Below are positions 24,782-34,123 of a stretch of 64,000 nt of DNA, piece by piece (positions within the stretch are counted from its first letter, which is position 1; each line of letters begins with the position of its first letter). Below the pieces are notes generated by a model that was not told the origin of the DNA, searched no databases, and saw only the letters and a list, made by a program, of their open reading frames with translations. The DNA lies in contig CAVVUC010000002.1 in assembly GCA_963751395.1 (NCBI GenBank), positions 496,001 through 560,000 of the forward strand, written 5' to 3'. The DNA is from CAVVUC01 sp963751395 (lineage in GTDB: Bacteria > Verrucomicrobiota > Verrucomicrobiia > Chthoniobacterales > Chthoniobacteraceae). The translations under genes were made by a program, and so were the position numbers.

Positions 24782-25435
24782 TCAGCGAATGCCCGTTTGT
24801 CCCATCATCACTTCTTGCAGAGAAGACTGTTCCTCCTGCAGGGCGGCTTCATTCGCCGCTGATGAAACGGGGCGCAACTCGCGCAATGTGATCATGATTC
24901 TGGCAAAGGGTTTCGGGATGAGAAATCCATCCCAGCGCCCGAGACGCCAATAGCTCGTGCATTCCACACTCACCGGCAGCAGGGACGCACCCGAGGCCTG
25001 GGCCAGCCACGGTGCGCCGGCACCCATGCTGTAGCGAGGACCCTTCGGTCCGTCCGGTGTGATATAGACGTCGTAACCATCGGCGAGCTTGCGTTGCAGT
25101 TCGCGCATCGCCGCGGACCCGCCGCGCGAACTCGATCCGCGCACCGTTTCTCCGCCGAAGCGCTCGACGCATCCCGCAAGAATGCCTCCATCGCGACTGC
25201 GGCTGATGAGCACCGCGCCCTTGCGCCGCCTGAACATGCGCTCGTAAAGCACCGGAATGGGAAGAAGCCGGTTGTGCCAGAAGACCCATATCACCGGCGG
25301 CAGAGCAACGTCGGCAACATTTGTGAGTCCCGCCAGATCGGTCACACGGAATCGCCATGTCCTCGCCAGCACCCGGAGCAAACCGACAATAAGCGTCGAA
25401 AGCAGGGGGCTGGTGTGGAGGGCCATCAGAAACAT
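24782..25435 (-). CDS. DUF374-family lysophospholipid acyltransferase-like protein
   Basis: 217 residues. Seen: an N-terminal membrane-like segment, FWHNRLLPIP, SRSRDGGILAGCVERFGGET, RGSSSRGG and TPDGPKGPRYSMGAGAPWLA, the conserved blocks of DUF374, a branch of the glycerophospholipid acyltransferase fold. Relatives in Gram-negative bacteria are thought to acylate lipid A or Kdo-type acceptors, but this is not settled. The second and third ATG (M4) are also usable. It stands alone between a decayed transposase and the DUF1254 cluster. Confidence 0.8.
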   Translation of the reverse strand: MFLMALHTSPLLSTLIVGLLRVLARTWRFRVTDLAGLTNVADVALPPVIWVFWHNRLLPIPVLYERMFRRRKGAVLISRSRDGGILAGCVERFGGETVRGSSSRGGSAAMRELQRKLADGYDVYITPDGPKGPRYSMGAGAPWLAQASGASLLPVSVECTSYWRLGRWDGFLIPKPFARIMITLRELRPVSSAANEAALQEEQSSLQEVMMGQTGIR

Positions 25436-25504
25436 CCATCACACATCGCCCGCACAAAGCGAACATTTTCCGAACGGCGCAGCTTTACTGGTTGCGGCCG
25501 AAAA

Positions 25505-25544
25505 ACGCAGGCCACCTCGCGGGAGGCGGCCCGTGTGTTTCACG
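25505..25544. repeat. Cluster hairpin repeat, degenerate copy (1 of 5)
   Basis: Ends GGCGGCCCGTGTGTTTCAC, clearly related to the right arm of the four better copies at 28739, 29457, 32422 and 34063. The left arm (GCAGGCCACCTC) is diverged but still pairs. It lies 19 bp beyond the stop codon of the DUF1254 gene. Confidence 0.6.
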
Positions 25545-25562
25545 GACGGAGGCGAGCGAAGG

Positions 25563-27022
25563 TCAATTGACCTTCACAATGCCCGGCGGCTGCCACGTGC
25601 CTTCGCCTGCGGGGAGGATGGAAGGCGCTTCCGTCTTCGGCCAGTAAAGGCGCATGACCAGGTAGATGGGACCGTTCGGCGAGGGGAGCCAGTTCGCCTC
25701 CTTGTCGGCGCCGGGGCTGTCTTTCTGGATGTAAATGGTCAGCGAGCCGTCCTCGCTGGTCTTCATGTCCGGCAGCATCGGCGAGTTGATCAGGTAACGA
25801 TTGATCGGGTTCTCGATCAGCAACTGCGTCTCGCCGTCGTACATCGTCACCGACCAGAAGGCATTTACCGGCGGGAGCTGCCCGGCGGGGAACGTAAGCG
25901 TGTAGTTGTGCTTGCTGCTGTCGAGCGTCTCGCCGTCGGCCGTCCAGCGCGTCATGGGATACATGGCTTCGTCCGCGCTGTTGCCATAGATGCCGGCCTT
26001 GGCGGCGGCGGCGCGGAGCAGCCAGTCTCCCTTGTAGAAGTCGCGGTTGCCGAAGGCCGAGCCGACGCTCCAGCCATTGATCTTCTTGCCGATCGCCGAG
26101 GCCTTTTCCTCGACCTTCTTCATGCCTTCTTTCAGGCCGATGAGGACGGCCGCCTTGTGATCGAGGGAGAGGTCTTTGAAGTTGAACGTCTTGCCCGGCC
26201 CGATGCCGATCTTCGCGAGCTTGGTTCGGATCTCCTTTTCCTCCGGTCCGGCGGGCGCGAACTGCAAGGAGAAGTCCACGTATTCAAAGAAGTTTGTCCT
26301 CGCGAGTTCTTCGTTGGCCTTGGGGAAATCGAGCGCGGGCGCGGCGGGCGGCGCGGGCTGCTTCAGGAAGGCGGAGAGCGGCTGCACCTTGTAGCCGTCC
26401 TGCACTTTCGCGACATTCGGCATGTCGTCCGGCCCGAAGAGCTGCGTCCGGAAGATGGCGAGGGTGAACTGCGTCGTCGGACGCAGCACACCCTTGATCC
26501 CGGCGGGCGTCTCGCCTTTCCAGTCGGGGCCGGCGACGAGGTAATCGCCGGCTTCATTGCCCGTGGTACGGCTGCCGACATAGCCGTAATTGAACGTGTT
26601 CCAATCCACGAACTGGACGGAATAATACCGCTCCTTCTCGATCGCCGGAACGGTGACGACATAAGGCTCGGCGCGCAGGTCGAGGCACACGAAGGAGTAA
26701 GGCGTGTCGCTGTTCGGCACGACGACGGCGGTGTCTTTGTAAGTGAAGACCCGGCGCTCGCTGAACAACTGGTTCATCGGGCACTTGTATTGGCTCGATG
26801 TCTTATCCACCCAGAACTGGTAGTTCGCCGTGTAGTTCATCACGAGCGGCAGCCCGTAGATGAAACCTTCCTCGGCGATGGCTTTCACCTCTTCGATGCC
26901 CGGCGCGGCGATGCGCGCTGCGTGATGGTGTCGGCCTTTTTTTCGCAGCCGGTGAAAAGGGTGGCCGTCAGCGCCACGGCAGCAGCGGCGGTGACGAGGT
27001 TTTGGAAGCGTCCTATTTTCAT
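25563..27022 (-). pseudogene. DUF1254/DUF1214 lipoprotein gene with apparent frameshift
   Basis: The body (25563-26888, ~441 residues) is a DUF1254 plus DUF1214 protein: EEGFIYGLPLVMNYTANYQF, VPNSDTPYSFVCLDL, then FWSVTMYDGETQLLIENPIN near the end. It has no signal peptide. Just upstream, in another frame from ATG 27022, a perfect lipoprotein signal is encoded (VALTATLFTGCEKKADTIT). The two frames overlap between about 26885 and 26955, so one base seems lost or gained there. Restored, the product is a periplasmic lipoprotein of ~485 residues. Function of DUF1254 proteins is unknown; many sit beside sulfatases, as here. Confidence 0.75.
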
Positions 27023-27155
27023 GGTTGGATAATCTCTGGTTGGTGTTTTGTGTATGCTAGGAAAAGGCTTTCACGCCGGCCGCACCGGAAAGCGTCATGG
27101 CGTGGCGTGGAGTCGCGGAGCGAGTGGGCCGGTCGCCTCCGATTGAGCAATGACT

Positions 27156-27902
27156 TTATGCTTCCTCTTGCTTCTCTTCCTTATCCTTCTTCTTTTTCTC
27201 TTTCGCCGGGCAGCGCGCATCGTAGGCACCCTGCATCTGTCGGAGCTTCAGGACTCCATAGGTCACGGTGATCGCCATGGCGACAACCAGGATCCCAACG
27301 AACTTCTTCTCGGCGGCAAAATTGCCCATGCGATTGGCGGCATAGCTGGCGACGATCAAACCGAAGATGCCGATGTTCAGCACCCAGTTCACCGCCCTCG
27401 GCACGATGTAGTGCAGGGTACCGAATCCGGCGATCTGGTAGAGCATGAACGGGAGGATGGCGACGGCGGGGAGGAGTTCGGAAAGCCCCAGCGAAACCTG
27501 CACCGCGTCCGGCGCGTGGACGTGCAGCAGCGTGCTGCTGGCGAGCTGATGGAAGAGGGGTGGCACGGCGCAGAGGAAGGGAACGGCGCTGAGCAGTTCC
27601 ATGACCAGGGAGCAGCTCGCGACACCGACCTTGGACGAAGCATCCCCGCCGCCGCCGATGGCCTGCGAGCCAACGAAGAGGCCGGCTACGACGGCTGCCG
27701 CACTGGATAGCATGAGCAGTTCGACGGTGATGCCGAAGCCTGTCGGTTCCCCGGTTTTGAGGAGGAGCAGAGCCATGAAGCCGGGGGTATAAAACATCAC
27801 GCGCACCAGCTTAGCCCAGACGCGCACGTCGCGCTCCGGGGGCAGGATGGGCAGCGCAAGTCCGTCTGTTCCGATGGTGGGTCGTTCTTTTTCTTTCAAC
27901 AT
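27156..27902 (-). CDS. Uncharacterised multi-pass membrane protein
   Basis: 248 residues from MLKEKERPTIG. About six hydrophobic segments (MFYTPGFMALLLL, LLMLSSAAAVVAGLFVG, MELLSAVPFLCAVPPL, LLPAVAILPFMLYQIAGFG, VNWVLNIGIFGLIVASYAA, FVGILVVAMAITVTYGV) and a strongly charged Lys/Glu tail. No family recognised. It lies between the DUF1254 gene and the histidine phosphatase gene, all on the minus strand, and probably belongs to that transcript. Confidence 0.65.
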   Translation of the reverse strand: MLKEKERPTIGTDGLALPILPPERDVRVWAKLVRVMFYTPGFMALLLLKTGEPTGFGITVELLMLSSAAAVVAGLFVGSQAIGGGGDASSKVGVASCSLVMELLSAVPFLCAVPPLFHQLASSTLLHVHAPDAVQVSLGLSELLPAVAILPFMLYQIAGFGTLHYIVPRAVNWVLNIGIFGLIVASYAANRMGNFAAEKKFVGILVVAMAITVTYGVLKLRQMQGAYDARCPAKEKKKKDKEEKQEEA

Positions 27903-27945
27903 AGGGTTCTTGATTACTGAAACGAATTGAAGAGAAACATTGCCC

Positions 27946-28524
27946 TCAGACGGTTTCCAGATCGTCGGCCAGCAGCATCTGCGGCACGGCGACAAAACGA
28001 TAGCTGAGTTCCGGACCGGGCTGACGCAGCAAAATCCAGATCAGATCGAAGCGCTCATCCGGCCAGCGGTGGGGAACGTCATCGCTATTCACCAGCGGAA
28101 AGTGGCGCACGATTTTCGCCATCGTGCCGTGATGCCAGACGATCAGGACGGGCTCCGGTTGGGCGAGCACCACTTTGGCCAGATCCTCCTCATTTCCATG
28201 GGTGTGGGAGTCCTCGATCTCCAGCTTCAACCGCTTGGCGGTCGGTGCCGCCGTGTGAATCTCCCGCTTGCTCTTCGCTTCTTCGGTCGGCTTGGTGGCG
28301 AGGATGCGGCCCGGGCGCACCACATGGGGATGGGCCTTGGAGGGAGCATGGGCGAACAGACCCGCCAGAGCACCGGCTCGCGTCCAGCCCTGCACGGAGA
28401 GGGAGTGTCCATCATGTTCGCCGTGATGGTTGACGCCGTGTGGTTTCGTGCCCTCGCCGGGCTTCTCGCCATGGCGCACGAACATGATGATTTCAGGGGC
28501 TTCGTTGTCTTTATGATTTGCCAT
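27946..28524 (-). CDS. Histidine-phosphatase-superfamily protein
   Basis: 192 residues. The RHG motif appears as IIMFVRHGEKPGE near residue 17, with the phospho-accepting histidine, and the second catalytic histidine in VLIVWHHGTMAKIV near residue 130. The middle is unusual, with His-rich stretches (GVNHHGEHDGHS). No signal peptide. Members hydrolyse small phospho-metabolites or phosphoproteins; the substrate is not predictable. It is 43 bp upstream of the membrane-protein gene. Confidence 0.75.
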   Translation of the reverse strand: MANHKDNEAPEIIMFVRHGEKPGEGTKPHGVNHHGEHDGHSLSVQGWTRAGALAGLFAHAPSKAHPHVVRPGRILATKPTEEAKSKREIHTAAPTAKRLKLEIEDSHTHGNEEDLAKVVLAQPEPVLIVWHHGTMAKIVRHFPLVNSDDVPHRWPDERFDLIWILLRQPGPELSYRFVAVPQMLLADDLETV

Positions 28525-28738
28525 AGGGCGTTTCGGAATTGATCGGGCTTTGATTTTCGGACACTGCGCGGTTCACGTCAAACTGGTTTTGCGTCCGGTC
28601 CATTTTCGGCAGTCTTCCGTTCTCAATCGCGGTCACCAAGCTCGTTTTCCGAGCTTTGTATGCAGCAACGAGCTGTGGGCCGGTTGATGGAGCATTGTCG
28701 GCCCCGCCGCATGGTAACTGGAGTTACATTTGTCGCTG

Positions 28739-28783
28739 GTGAAGTCGCGTGCCGCCTCTTGCGAAGCGGCCCGCGCGTTTCAC
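28739..28783. repeat. Cluster hairpin repeat (2 of 5)
   Basis: Left arm GTGAAGTCGCGTGCCGC and right arm GCGGCCCGCGCGTTTCAC pair almost fully around a short loop. It lies 62 bp past the stop of the secreted-protein gene at 28846, in the same orientation as the other copies. Confidence 0.75.
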
Positions 28784-28845
28784 GATCGCAAGAACCGGTC
28801 GCTCGCAGACCTTTGTCTACTACCCCGCGGGGCTTCGGGCTTTGG

Positions 28846-29403
28846 CTATCTATAAAAGCGCCGCGCGGCGCCGGCGTAGGAATAAGGTGTGCGCGGGCAA
28901 CCGATGATGTCGATGAACAGGGTGCAGGCTCCGCCTCTGACCGAAGCCGCGCCTTCGAGGACCTTCGCATTGTAAGTCAGGGTATTGCCGGAGAGGACGG
29001 GATTGCTGATCTCGACGACGAGATCGGAAACCTTGTCTCCGCTGAAGATGGAGAGGGTGGCATTGGGCGGATCCTTGAGGAAGCTGTCCTTCCCCTGGCT
29101 CCAGAGCGGGATAAAACTGCTGGTCGGCAGGTGCCCTGCGAGACGGGCGGGCCGGTCGGTGAAGCAGACGGTGTTCGGATTGACGCCGCGCAGGACGAGC
29201 TTGCCCTTTTCGAGCATCACGCCTTTCGCATTTTGCACATAGAGCACGTCCATCTTGCCCGATGGTTTGCCCTTGGTCGTCCAGGTGATCGGCGAGGTTG
29301 CCTGTGGAGTCGCTGCTTGGGACGCGCCGGCACTGGCGAGGATGGTGAGAGCAACGATGCTGGAAAGAGCACCGCGCATGACGTGGGTTTTGTTGGTCTT
29401 CAT
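28846..29403 (-). CDS. Uncharacterised secreted protein
   Basis: 185 residues with a Sec signal peptide (GALSSIVALTILASAGASQA). The mature part includes LVLRGVNPNTVCFTDRPARL and PPNATLSIFSGDKVSDLVVE; similar secreted proteins of unknown role exist in Proteobacteria, but I cannot name the family. A Cys near the C-terminus (FIDIIGCPRTPYSY) could be oxidised with CTLF. Member of the DUF1254/sulfatase cluster; hairpin repeats lie downstream of it and before its promoter region. Confidence 0.7.
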   Translation of the reverse strand: MKTNKTHVMRGALSSIVALTILASAGASQAATPQATSPITWTTKGKPSGKMDVLYVQNAKGVMLEKGKLVLRGVNPNTVCFTDRPARLAGHLPTSSFIPLWSQGKDSFLKDPPNATLSIFSGDKVSDLVVEISNPVLSGNTLTYNAKVLEGAASVRGGACTLFIDIIGCPRTPYSYAGAARRFYR

Positions 29404-29456
29404 TGGTTTAGTTATGACTGCGGGCTTGGTTTTAGGAAAGAATCTTTTCGTCGCTG

Positions 29457-29501
29457 GTGAAGTCTCGGGCCAACCTGTAGCAGACAGCCAGCGCGTTTCA
29501 C
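29457..29501. repeat. Cluster hairpin repeat (3 of 5)
   Basis: GTGAAGTCTCGGGCC on the left and GCCAGCGCGTTTCAC on the right, with a diverged middle. It lies 31 bp downstream of the stop of the small membrane protein gene at 29533. Confidence 0.7.
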
Positions 29502-29532
29502 GATCGGGTCTTCAGGGGCGCGGCTTTTTCAT

Positions 29533-29889
29533 CTACGGCTGCGTCTCTTTGTTACTGATCAACGCCCACGCCAGGAGTGCCGTGAGGATCGCGTGCGCGA
29601 CGACCGCCGGCCATAGGAGGATGCCGCCGAATCGGCTCACGAAGCCGCCGTAGCCGAGAAACAGCGTGACGCCCGCGCTGTAGGTGAGCATGCCGCAGAG
29701 CGCGGTGCAACCGGGCCAGCAGGCGACACCCAGCGCGATGAGGGCGATGCCCAGCACGCGCGCCAGCGGGAAGGCGACGCCGGTCAGCTCCGCGCCTAAC
29801 AACAGCCGCCCGACGAGCGACGGCACGATCACCAACCCCAACCCGGTCGCGGCTTCGAGGACTGCGGCGAGCGCGAGCACATGTTTCAT
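29533..29889 (-). CDS. Small four-helix membrane protein
   Basis: 118 residues, almost wholly hydrophobic. Four candidate helices: LALAAVLEAATGLGLVIVP, LARVLGIALIALGVACWPG, LCGMLTYSAGVTLFLGYGG and LLWPAVVAHAILTALLAWAL. No named family recognised. It starts 5 bp after the stop of the sulfatase gene, so it is probably translated from the same message. Confidence 0.65.
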   Translation of the reverse strand: MKHVLALAAVLEAATGLGLVIVPSLVGRLLLGAELTGVAFPLARVLGIALIALGVACWPGCTALCGMLTYSAGVTLFLGYGGFVSRFGGILLWPAVVAHAILTALLAWALISNKETQP

Positions 29890-29894
29890 CGCGG

Positions 29895-32375
29895 CTATTT
29901 TTCGGGCTCCGGTTTCAGCCGAACGATTACCTTGTTGATCGTGCCGGTGAACGGGAACGGCGAGTCGTAGCGATACTCAAGCAGCGCGACGCCGGTGCGG
30001 GTGTCGCTGCCGATGTCGAAGGTTTCATCCTCCGGGAACGTGATCGGGGTGCCGTGTTCCATGGAGTTCTTCGCCACTTCCTGATCGTCCACGAAGAGCA
30101 CGCCCTTGCCGCTCTTGCCCAGGCCCGGTTCGTCCACCGTGTAATCGAAACGGATGATGTGTCTGCCGGGCTTGAGTTCCGGCCCTTCCCACACCGTGCG
30201 CTTGAGGTCGAGCAGGTTGTAGAGGAAGACCGGCTTGCCACGGCCGAAGCCGAACTCGCCTTTGCTCAGGAAGAGGCCATAGCCGCCGAAGCGCCCGCCA
30301 TCGGTGACGATCATGCCTTCCGCGCCGCCTTCGGGGATGGTGACCTCGGCGGTGATGGAGAACGACTTGTTCAGGATGTTCGGCGCACCGCTGTTCGGGA
30401 TGCCGGTGATGGATCCCGAGTAGGTAAATTCCGTGCGTCCGCCGGTGAGGTTCGGGCGCGGCGAGTTCCAGCGCGTGAGCGACGAGTTGTCGAGCGGCAG
30501 CACGTTGTACTTCGCCGCCTCCAGATAGAAGATGCCCTGCATCTGCTTGAGCTTGTCCGGCATCTTCGCCGCGAGGTCATTCGACTCGGTGGGATCCTCC
30601 GCGACGTTGTAAAGCTCCCATTTGTAGCCGGTGATCACGTCGGGCGCCGGCTTCGTGGTCAGCTCCCACGGGATCGTCGCCGGGGTAGTGCAGGCCACCC
30701 AGCCTTCTTGATAGATGGCGCGGTTTCCGAGCATCTCGAAGTATTGCGTGGTGTGCCTGGTGGGCGCGTTGGCGTTCGCCTTGTCCCATGTATAAACCAT
30801 GCTCGTGCCTTCGATGGGGTCCTGCGGGATGCCATTGACCGTCTCCGGTTGCGGGATGCCGGTCGCCTCGAGGATGGTCGGCACGATGTCGATCATGTGA
30901 TGAAACTGCGTGCGGATGCCACCCACGTCCTTGATGTGGCCGGGCCACGACATGGTCAGGCCCTGGGCCGTCCCACCGAAGTGCGACGCCACCTGCTTGC
31001 ACCATTTGAACGGCGTATTGAAGGCCCACGCCCAGGCGGCCGAGAAGTGCGGGAAGGTCCGCTCGGAGCCCCAGAACGGATACCAGAGGAACTGGTCCTT
31101 CACCGGCACTTCCACGCCGTTGAAGGTCGTGAACTCGTTCGGCGTCCCGTTGATCATGCCTTCCGCGCTCGCGCCGTTGTCACCGCTGATATAGATGATC
31201 AGCGTGTTGTCGAGCTGGCCCTGGTCTTCGACGGACTGGATGACGCGGCCGATCTCATGGTCGGTGTAAGCCTGGTAGGCCCCATAGACATCCGCCTGCT
31301 TGATGAAGAGCTTCTTCTGCTCCCAGTCGAGCGAGTCCCACTTGGGCAGCTTCGCGCCGCCGTACTCGGCCTGCCCATCCGGCCACGGGGTCAGTTGTGC
31401 GTTCGCGGGCATGATGCCGAGCTTCTTCTGGTTGGCGAAGATGGTCTCGCGCAGTTTCTCCCAGCCATCGTCGAAGAGGTGCATGGCACTGATCTTGTCG
31501 ATCCATTCCTTCGTCGGATGATGCGGGGCGTGGGTGCCGCCGGGCACGTAATAGACAAACCACGGTTTCTCCGGCGCGACTTCCTTGAGCGTCTTCATGT
31601 AAGTGGATCGCCTCGTCCGCCATGGCCGTCGTCAGGTTCCAGGTGCCCCCGGCTTGCCCTCGAAAGGATAGATCGCCGTCGTGTTGCGGAACAGGTTCGG
31701 CTGCCACTGGCTGGCGTCGCCGCCGACGAAGCCGTAGAAATACTCGAAGCCCATGCCGATCGGCCACTGGTTGAAGGGTCCGGCCGGGGTCGCCTCATAG
31801 AACGGCGTGTTATGATTCTTGCCGAACCACGAGGTCGCGTAGCCGTTCTCCTTCAGAATGGTGCCGATGGTGCCTTTCGCCTTCACGATGACGGAGTCGT
31901 AACCCGGATAGCCCGTCGCAATTTCACCCACCACGCCGAAGCCGGCAGAGTGGTGATTGCGCCCGGTGATCAAGGCCGCGCGCGTCGGCGAGCAGAGCGA
32001 CGTGGAATGGAAATTCGTATAACGCAGCCCGTTCTTCGCGATGCGATCCAGTGCCGGTGTGGGAATGACGCCGCCGAACGTGCTCGGCGAGCCGAAGCCG
32101 TCGTCGTCGGTCATGATGAGCAGCACATTGGGCGCGCCCTTCGGCGGCACCACGCGCGGAGCCCACCACGGTGTGGATTCCGTGGCCTTGTCCTTGATCA
32201 CCCCGCCGAACTTCGGATCGGGCGGCGGAAGCTGTTTGCCGCTGATGGTGGTGGTGGCGTGCGGCGAACCGGGCGCGCCGGTGGTTTGGATCTGCTGAGC
32301 CTGCGCGGAAGACGCGACTGCCACCAGGGCCGCCGCGATGATCCCGCTCACGAGGATGTGTTTGGTTAGTTTCAT
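29895..32375 (-). pseudogene. Type I sulfatase gene broken by two single-base indels
   Basis: Closely related to the intact sulfatase at 34124. The N-terminal part (to 31632) has a signal peptide (MKLTKHILVSGIIAAALVAV), MTDDDGFGSPSTFGGV and CSPTRAALITGR, whose cysteine becomes the catalytic formylglycine. The C-terminal part (29895-31598) restarts at MKTLKEVAPEKPWF and contains THAPHHPTKEW and GDNGASAEG. Between them, GTWNLTTAMADEAIH matches the homologue (GWNLITGMADDAID) but sits in a third frame. So one indel lies near 31643-31651 and another near 31599-31604; together they restore the frame. Either real inactivation or sequence error. Confidence 0.85.
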
Positions 32376-32421
32376 GGGTCGCTCCGTCTGCTTTCTGCGT
32401 TTGTTTGACTGGTTTCGCTGG

Positions 32422-32466
32422 TGAAGTCGCGGGCCGCCTCGTGAGAGACAGCCCGCGCGTTTCACG
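32422..32466. repeat. Cluster hairpin repeat (4 of 5)
   Basis: Left arm GTGAAGTCGCGGGCCGC; right half CAGCCCGCGCGTTTCAC. It ends 11 bp from the stop codon of the DUF1254 gene at 32478, in the spacer before the sulfatase start. Confidence 0.75.
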
Positions 32467-32477
32467 ATCGAAACGAG

Positions 32478-34022
32478 TCAGTTCATGGGCGTAATCTCGC
32501 CGGGACGCCAGGTCTTGTCGAACCACGGTTCGAGCGGGCCGTAGAGGCGCAGGATCATGAACCAGCCTTTGCCGGGCAGGGTCTGCACCCAGTTGTTCTC
32601 GTAGCCTTCCGGAGCTTTCGGGCCGAAGAAAACGTCCACGGAGCCGTCGGCGTTTTTCTTCAGGTCTTTCTCCTGGCTGGTCACACTCGGCGCTTTCTGG
32701 TTGGTCTGAACCATCGAGCGCGTCTGGTTGTCATAGACGATCACGGACCAGAAGTCCTTCACCGGCACGTTGGGTGGCAGGTGCATCTTGTAAGTCTTGC
32801 CGCCATCGAAGGGGTTGCCATTCGAATCCTGCACAGACCACGGATACTGCGAGCCTTTGCCGACCATCTTCATCTCCATCGCGGGTGTGACGCCGGTGGC
32901 GAAGTAATAGTAGAAGATATACCCGTCCATGTTCGTCACGCCGGGCGCGCTCTCAAACTTGTAGCCGCCGAAGAAGGGCAGGCGCCACGTGCTCTTTGGA
33001 TAGAAGTAGGCTTCCGGCGAGCGCACCTTGAAGGCGATGGTGCGGGCGGTGACGGCGCCGATGTTCGCGGCGTCGGTGAGAATCTTCTTCATCCGCTCGT
33101 CGGGGGCGAAAGGCTGGCCTTTGACGATGCCGATGGAGGCGAAGAGGCCGAGCATGGTCGGATCACTTCCAATTGGCGGCTCCTCCTGGATGACTTTGTT
33201 CAGCATTTCCCAAAAGGCGTAGTCGCCGGGCGCGACAAAGTTGGCCGGGACGCCCGAGGCATTGGCAAACTTCATCGCCGGCGGATTGGCCGCGTCGGAG
33301 AGTTGGTAGATCTTGAGGTGCTTCTTCACGAGCTCGACGCCGGGCTTGGTGGAGCCATCGACGAGGAAGGCGCGGAAGAAGAACCAGTTCCCGTAGGTGT
33401 TCGGTCGCATGACGATGTAGCCCGGGGGAACCTCGCCTTTGTATTCGGGAGGGAGCACGAGATACTTGCCGCCTTTGCCCCGATCTTCGCCGGTGATGCC
33501 GACATCGGCGACCCAGCGATACCAGAAATCGTTCACGCCGCCGAGGATCTCGGGCGGGACGTCGAGAACGAGCGGCCCCTTCTTGGTGTCGATCCAGATG
33601 AAATTGTAGATCGTGTTGTCGTTGGCGGTCAGCTCGACGGTGCGGGGATCGACGAGGTTTTCCCAGATGACGTCGGTCTGGTTGGTGGGGCCAAATTGGG
33701 CGAGCGAATCGCGCATGCCCGCCTGGTTCACGATTGGGATGGCCATGAGGTAAGCCTGCAGGGCGCGCGAGCGATCGAGGTTGTCGTAGATCTTCTCGAC
33801 GGTGTCAGCCGAAGGGTAGCCGTAGCTGAGGTTGAGCGTGCCGATGGAGCTCTCGATCTTGTCGGGCACGGCCACACCGGGGGCGATGGGTGTGGAATAC
33901 TTGAGGTTCGGGTCCGCTGGGATCGAATAGCGATCCTGGGCGAGCAGGCCGAGCGGGTTGGTGAGAAGCGCGACGAGTGCCGCGCACGTCATGGTGTGCT
34001 TGGTCATTGTATGCTTGGTCAT
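32478..34022 (-). CDS. Secreted DUF1254/DUF1214 protein
   Basis: 514 residues with a signal peptide (CAALVALLTNPLGLLAQ). DUF1254 region: YLMAIPIVNQAGMRDSLAQF and ELTANDNTIYNFIWIDTKKG; DUF1214 region: KDFWSVIVYDNQTRSMVQTN and WFMILRLYGPLEPWFDKTWR. The N-terminus begins MTKHTMTKHTMTC because a 15-bp unit is duplicated in tandem around the start, giving three in-frame ATGs (34022, 34007, 33992); which is used is unclear. It lies between two sulfatase genes, so its unknown role is probably connected to sulfate-ester breakdown outside the cytoplasm (inference). Confidence 0.85.
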   Translation of the reverse strand: MTKHTMTKHTMTCAALVALLTNPLGLLAQDRYSIPADPNLKYSTPIAPGVAVPDKIESSIGTLNLSYGYPSADTVEKIYDNLDRSRALQAYLMAIPIVNQAGMRDSLAQFGPTNQTDVIWENLVDPRTVELTANDNTIYNFIWIDTKKGPLVLDVPPEILGGVNDFWYRWVADVGITGEDRGKGGKYLVLPPEYKGEVPPGYIVMRPNTYGNWFFFRAFLVDGSTKPGVELVKKHLKIYQLSDAANPPAMKFANASGVPANFVAPGDYAFWEMLNKVIQEEPPIGSDPTMLGLFASIGIVKGQPFAPDERMKKILTDAANIGAVTARTIAFKVRSPEAYFYPKSTWRLPFFGGYKFESAPGVTNMDGYIFYYYFATGVTPAMEMKMVGKGSQYPWSVQDSNGNPFDGGKTYKMHLPPNVPVKDFWSVIVYDNQTRSMVQTNQKAPSVTSQEKDLKKNADGSVDVFFGPKAPEGYENNWVQTLPGKGWFMILRLYGPLEPWFDKTWRPGEITPMN

Positions 34023-34062
34023 GGTTGGTGGCGTTGGATGGGTGAAGGTGATGGCTTCGCCC

Positions 34063-34107
34063 GTGAATTCGCGGGCCGCTCCTTGCGAAGCGGCCCGCGC
34101 GTTTCAC
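34063..34107. repeat. Cluster hairpin repeat (5 of 5)
   Basis: GTGAATTCGCGGGCCGC and GCGGCCCGCGCGTTTCAC pair along nearly their whole length around TCCTTGCGAA. It lies 17 bp from the stop codon of the intact sulfatase gene. Best preserved copy together with 28739. Confidence 0.8.
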
Positions 34108-34123
34108 GAGCGTATTGGCTAGC

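Noticed and set aside
25257..27032. 591-codon plus-strand ORF opposite the DUF1254 gene
   Set aside because: Arg/Asp/Val-rich shadow composition and no recognisable domain; the minus-strand gene explains the coding signal.
28623..28970. Minus-strand ORF crossing the hairpin repeat at 28739
   Set aside because: Its RETRG-like peptide is the translated hairpin repeat, not a protein.
30054..32369. 771-codon plus-strand ORF opposite the broken sulfatase
   Set aside because: Antisense shadow; it stays open across the sulfatase frameshifts only by chance.
25505..34107. CRISPR array interpretation of the repeated hairpins
   Set aside because: The five copies are kilobases apart with genes between them and have no spacers; no cas genes are present.
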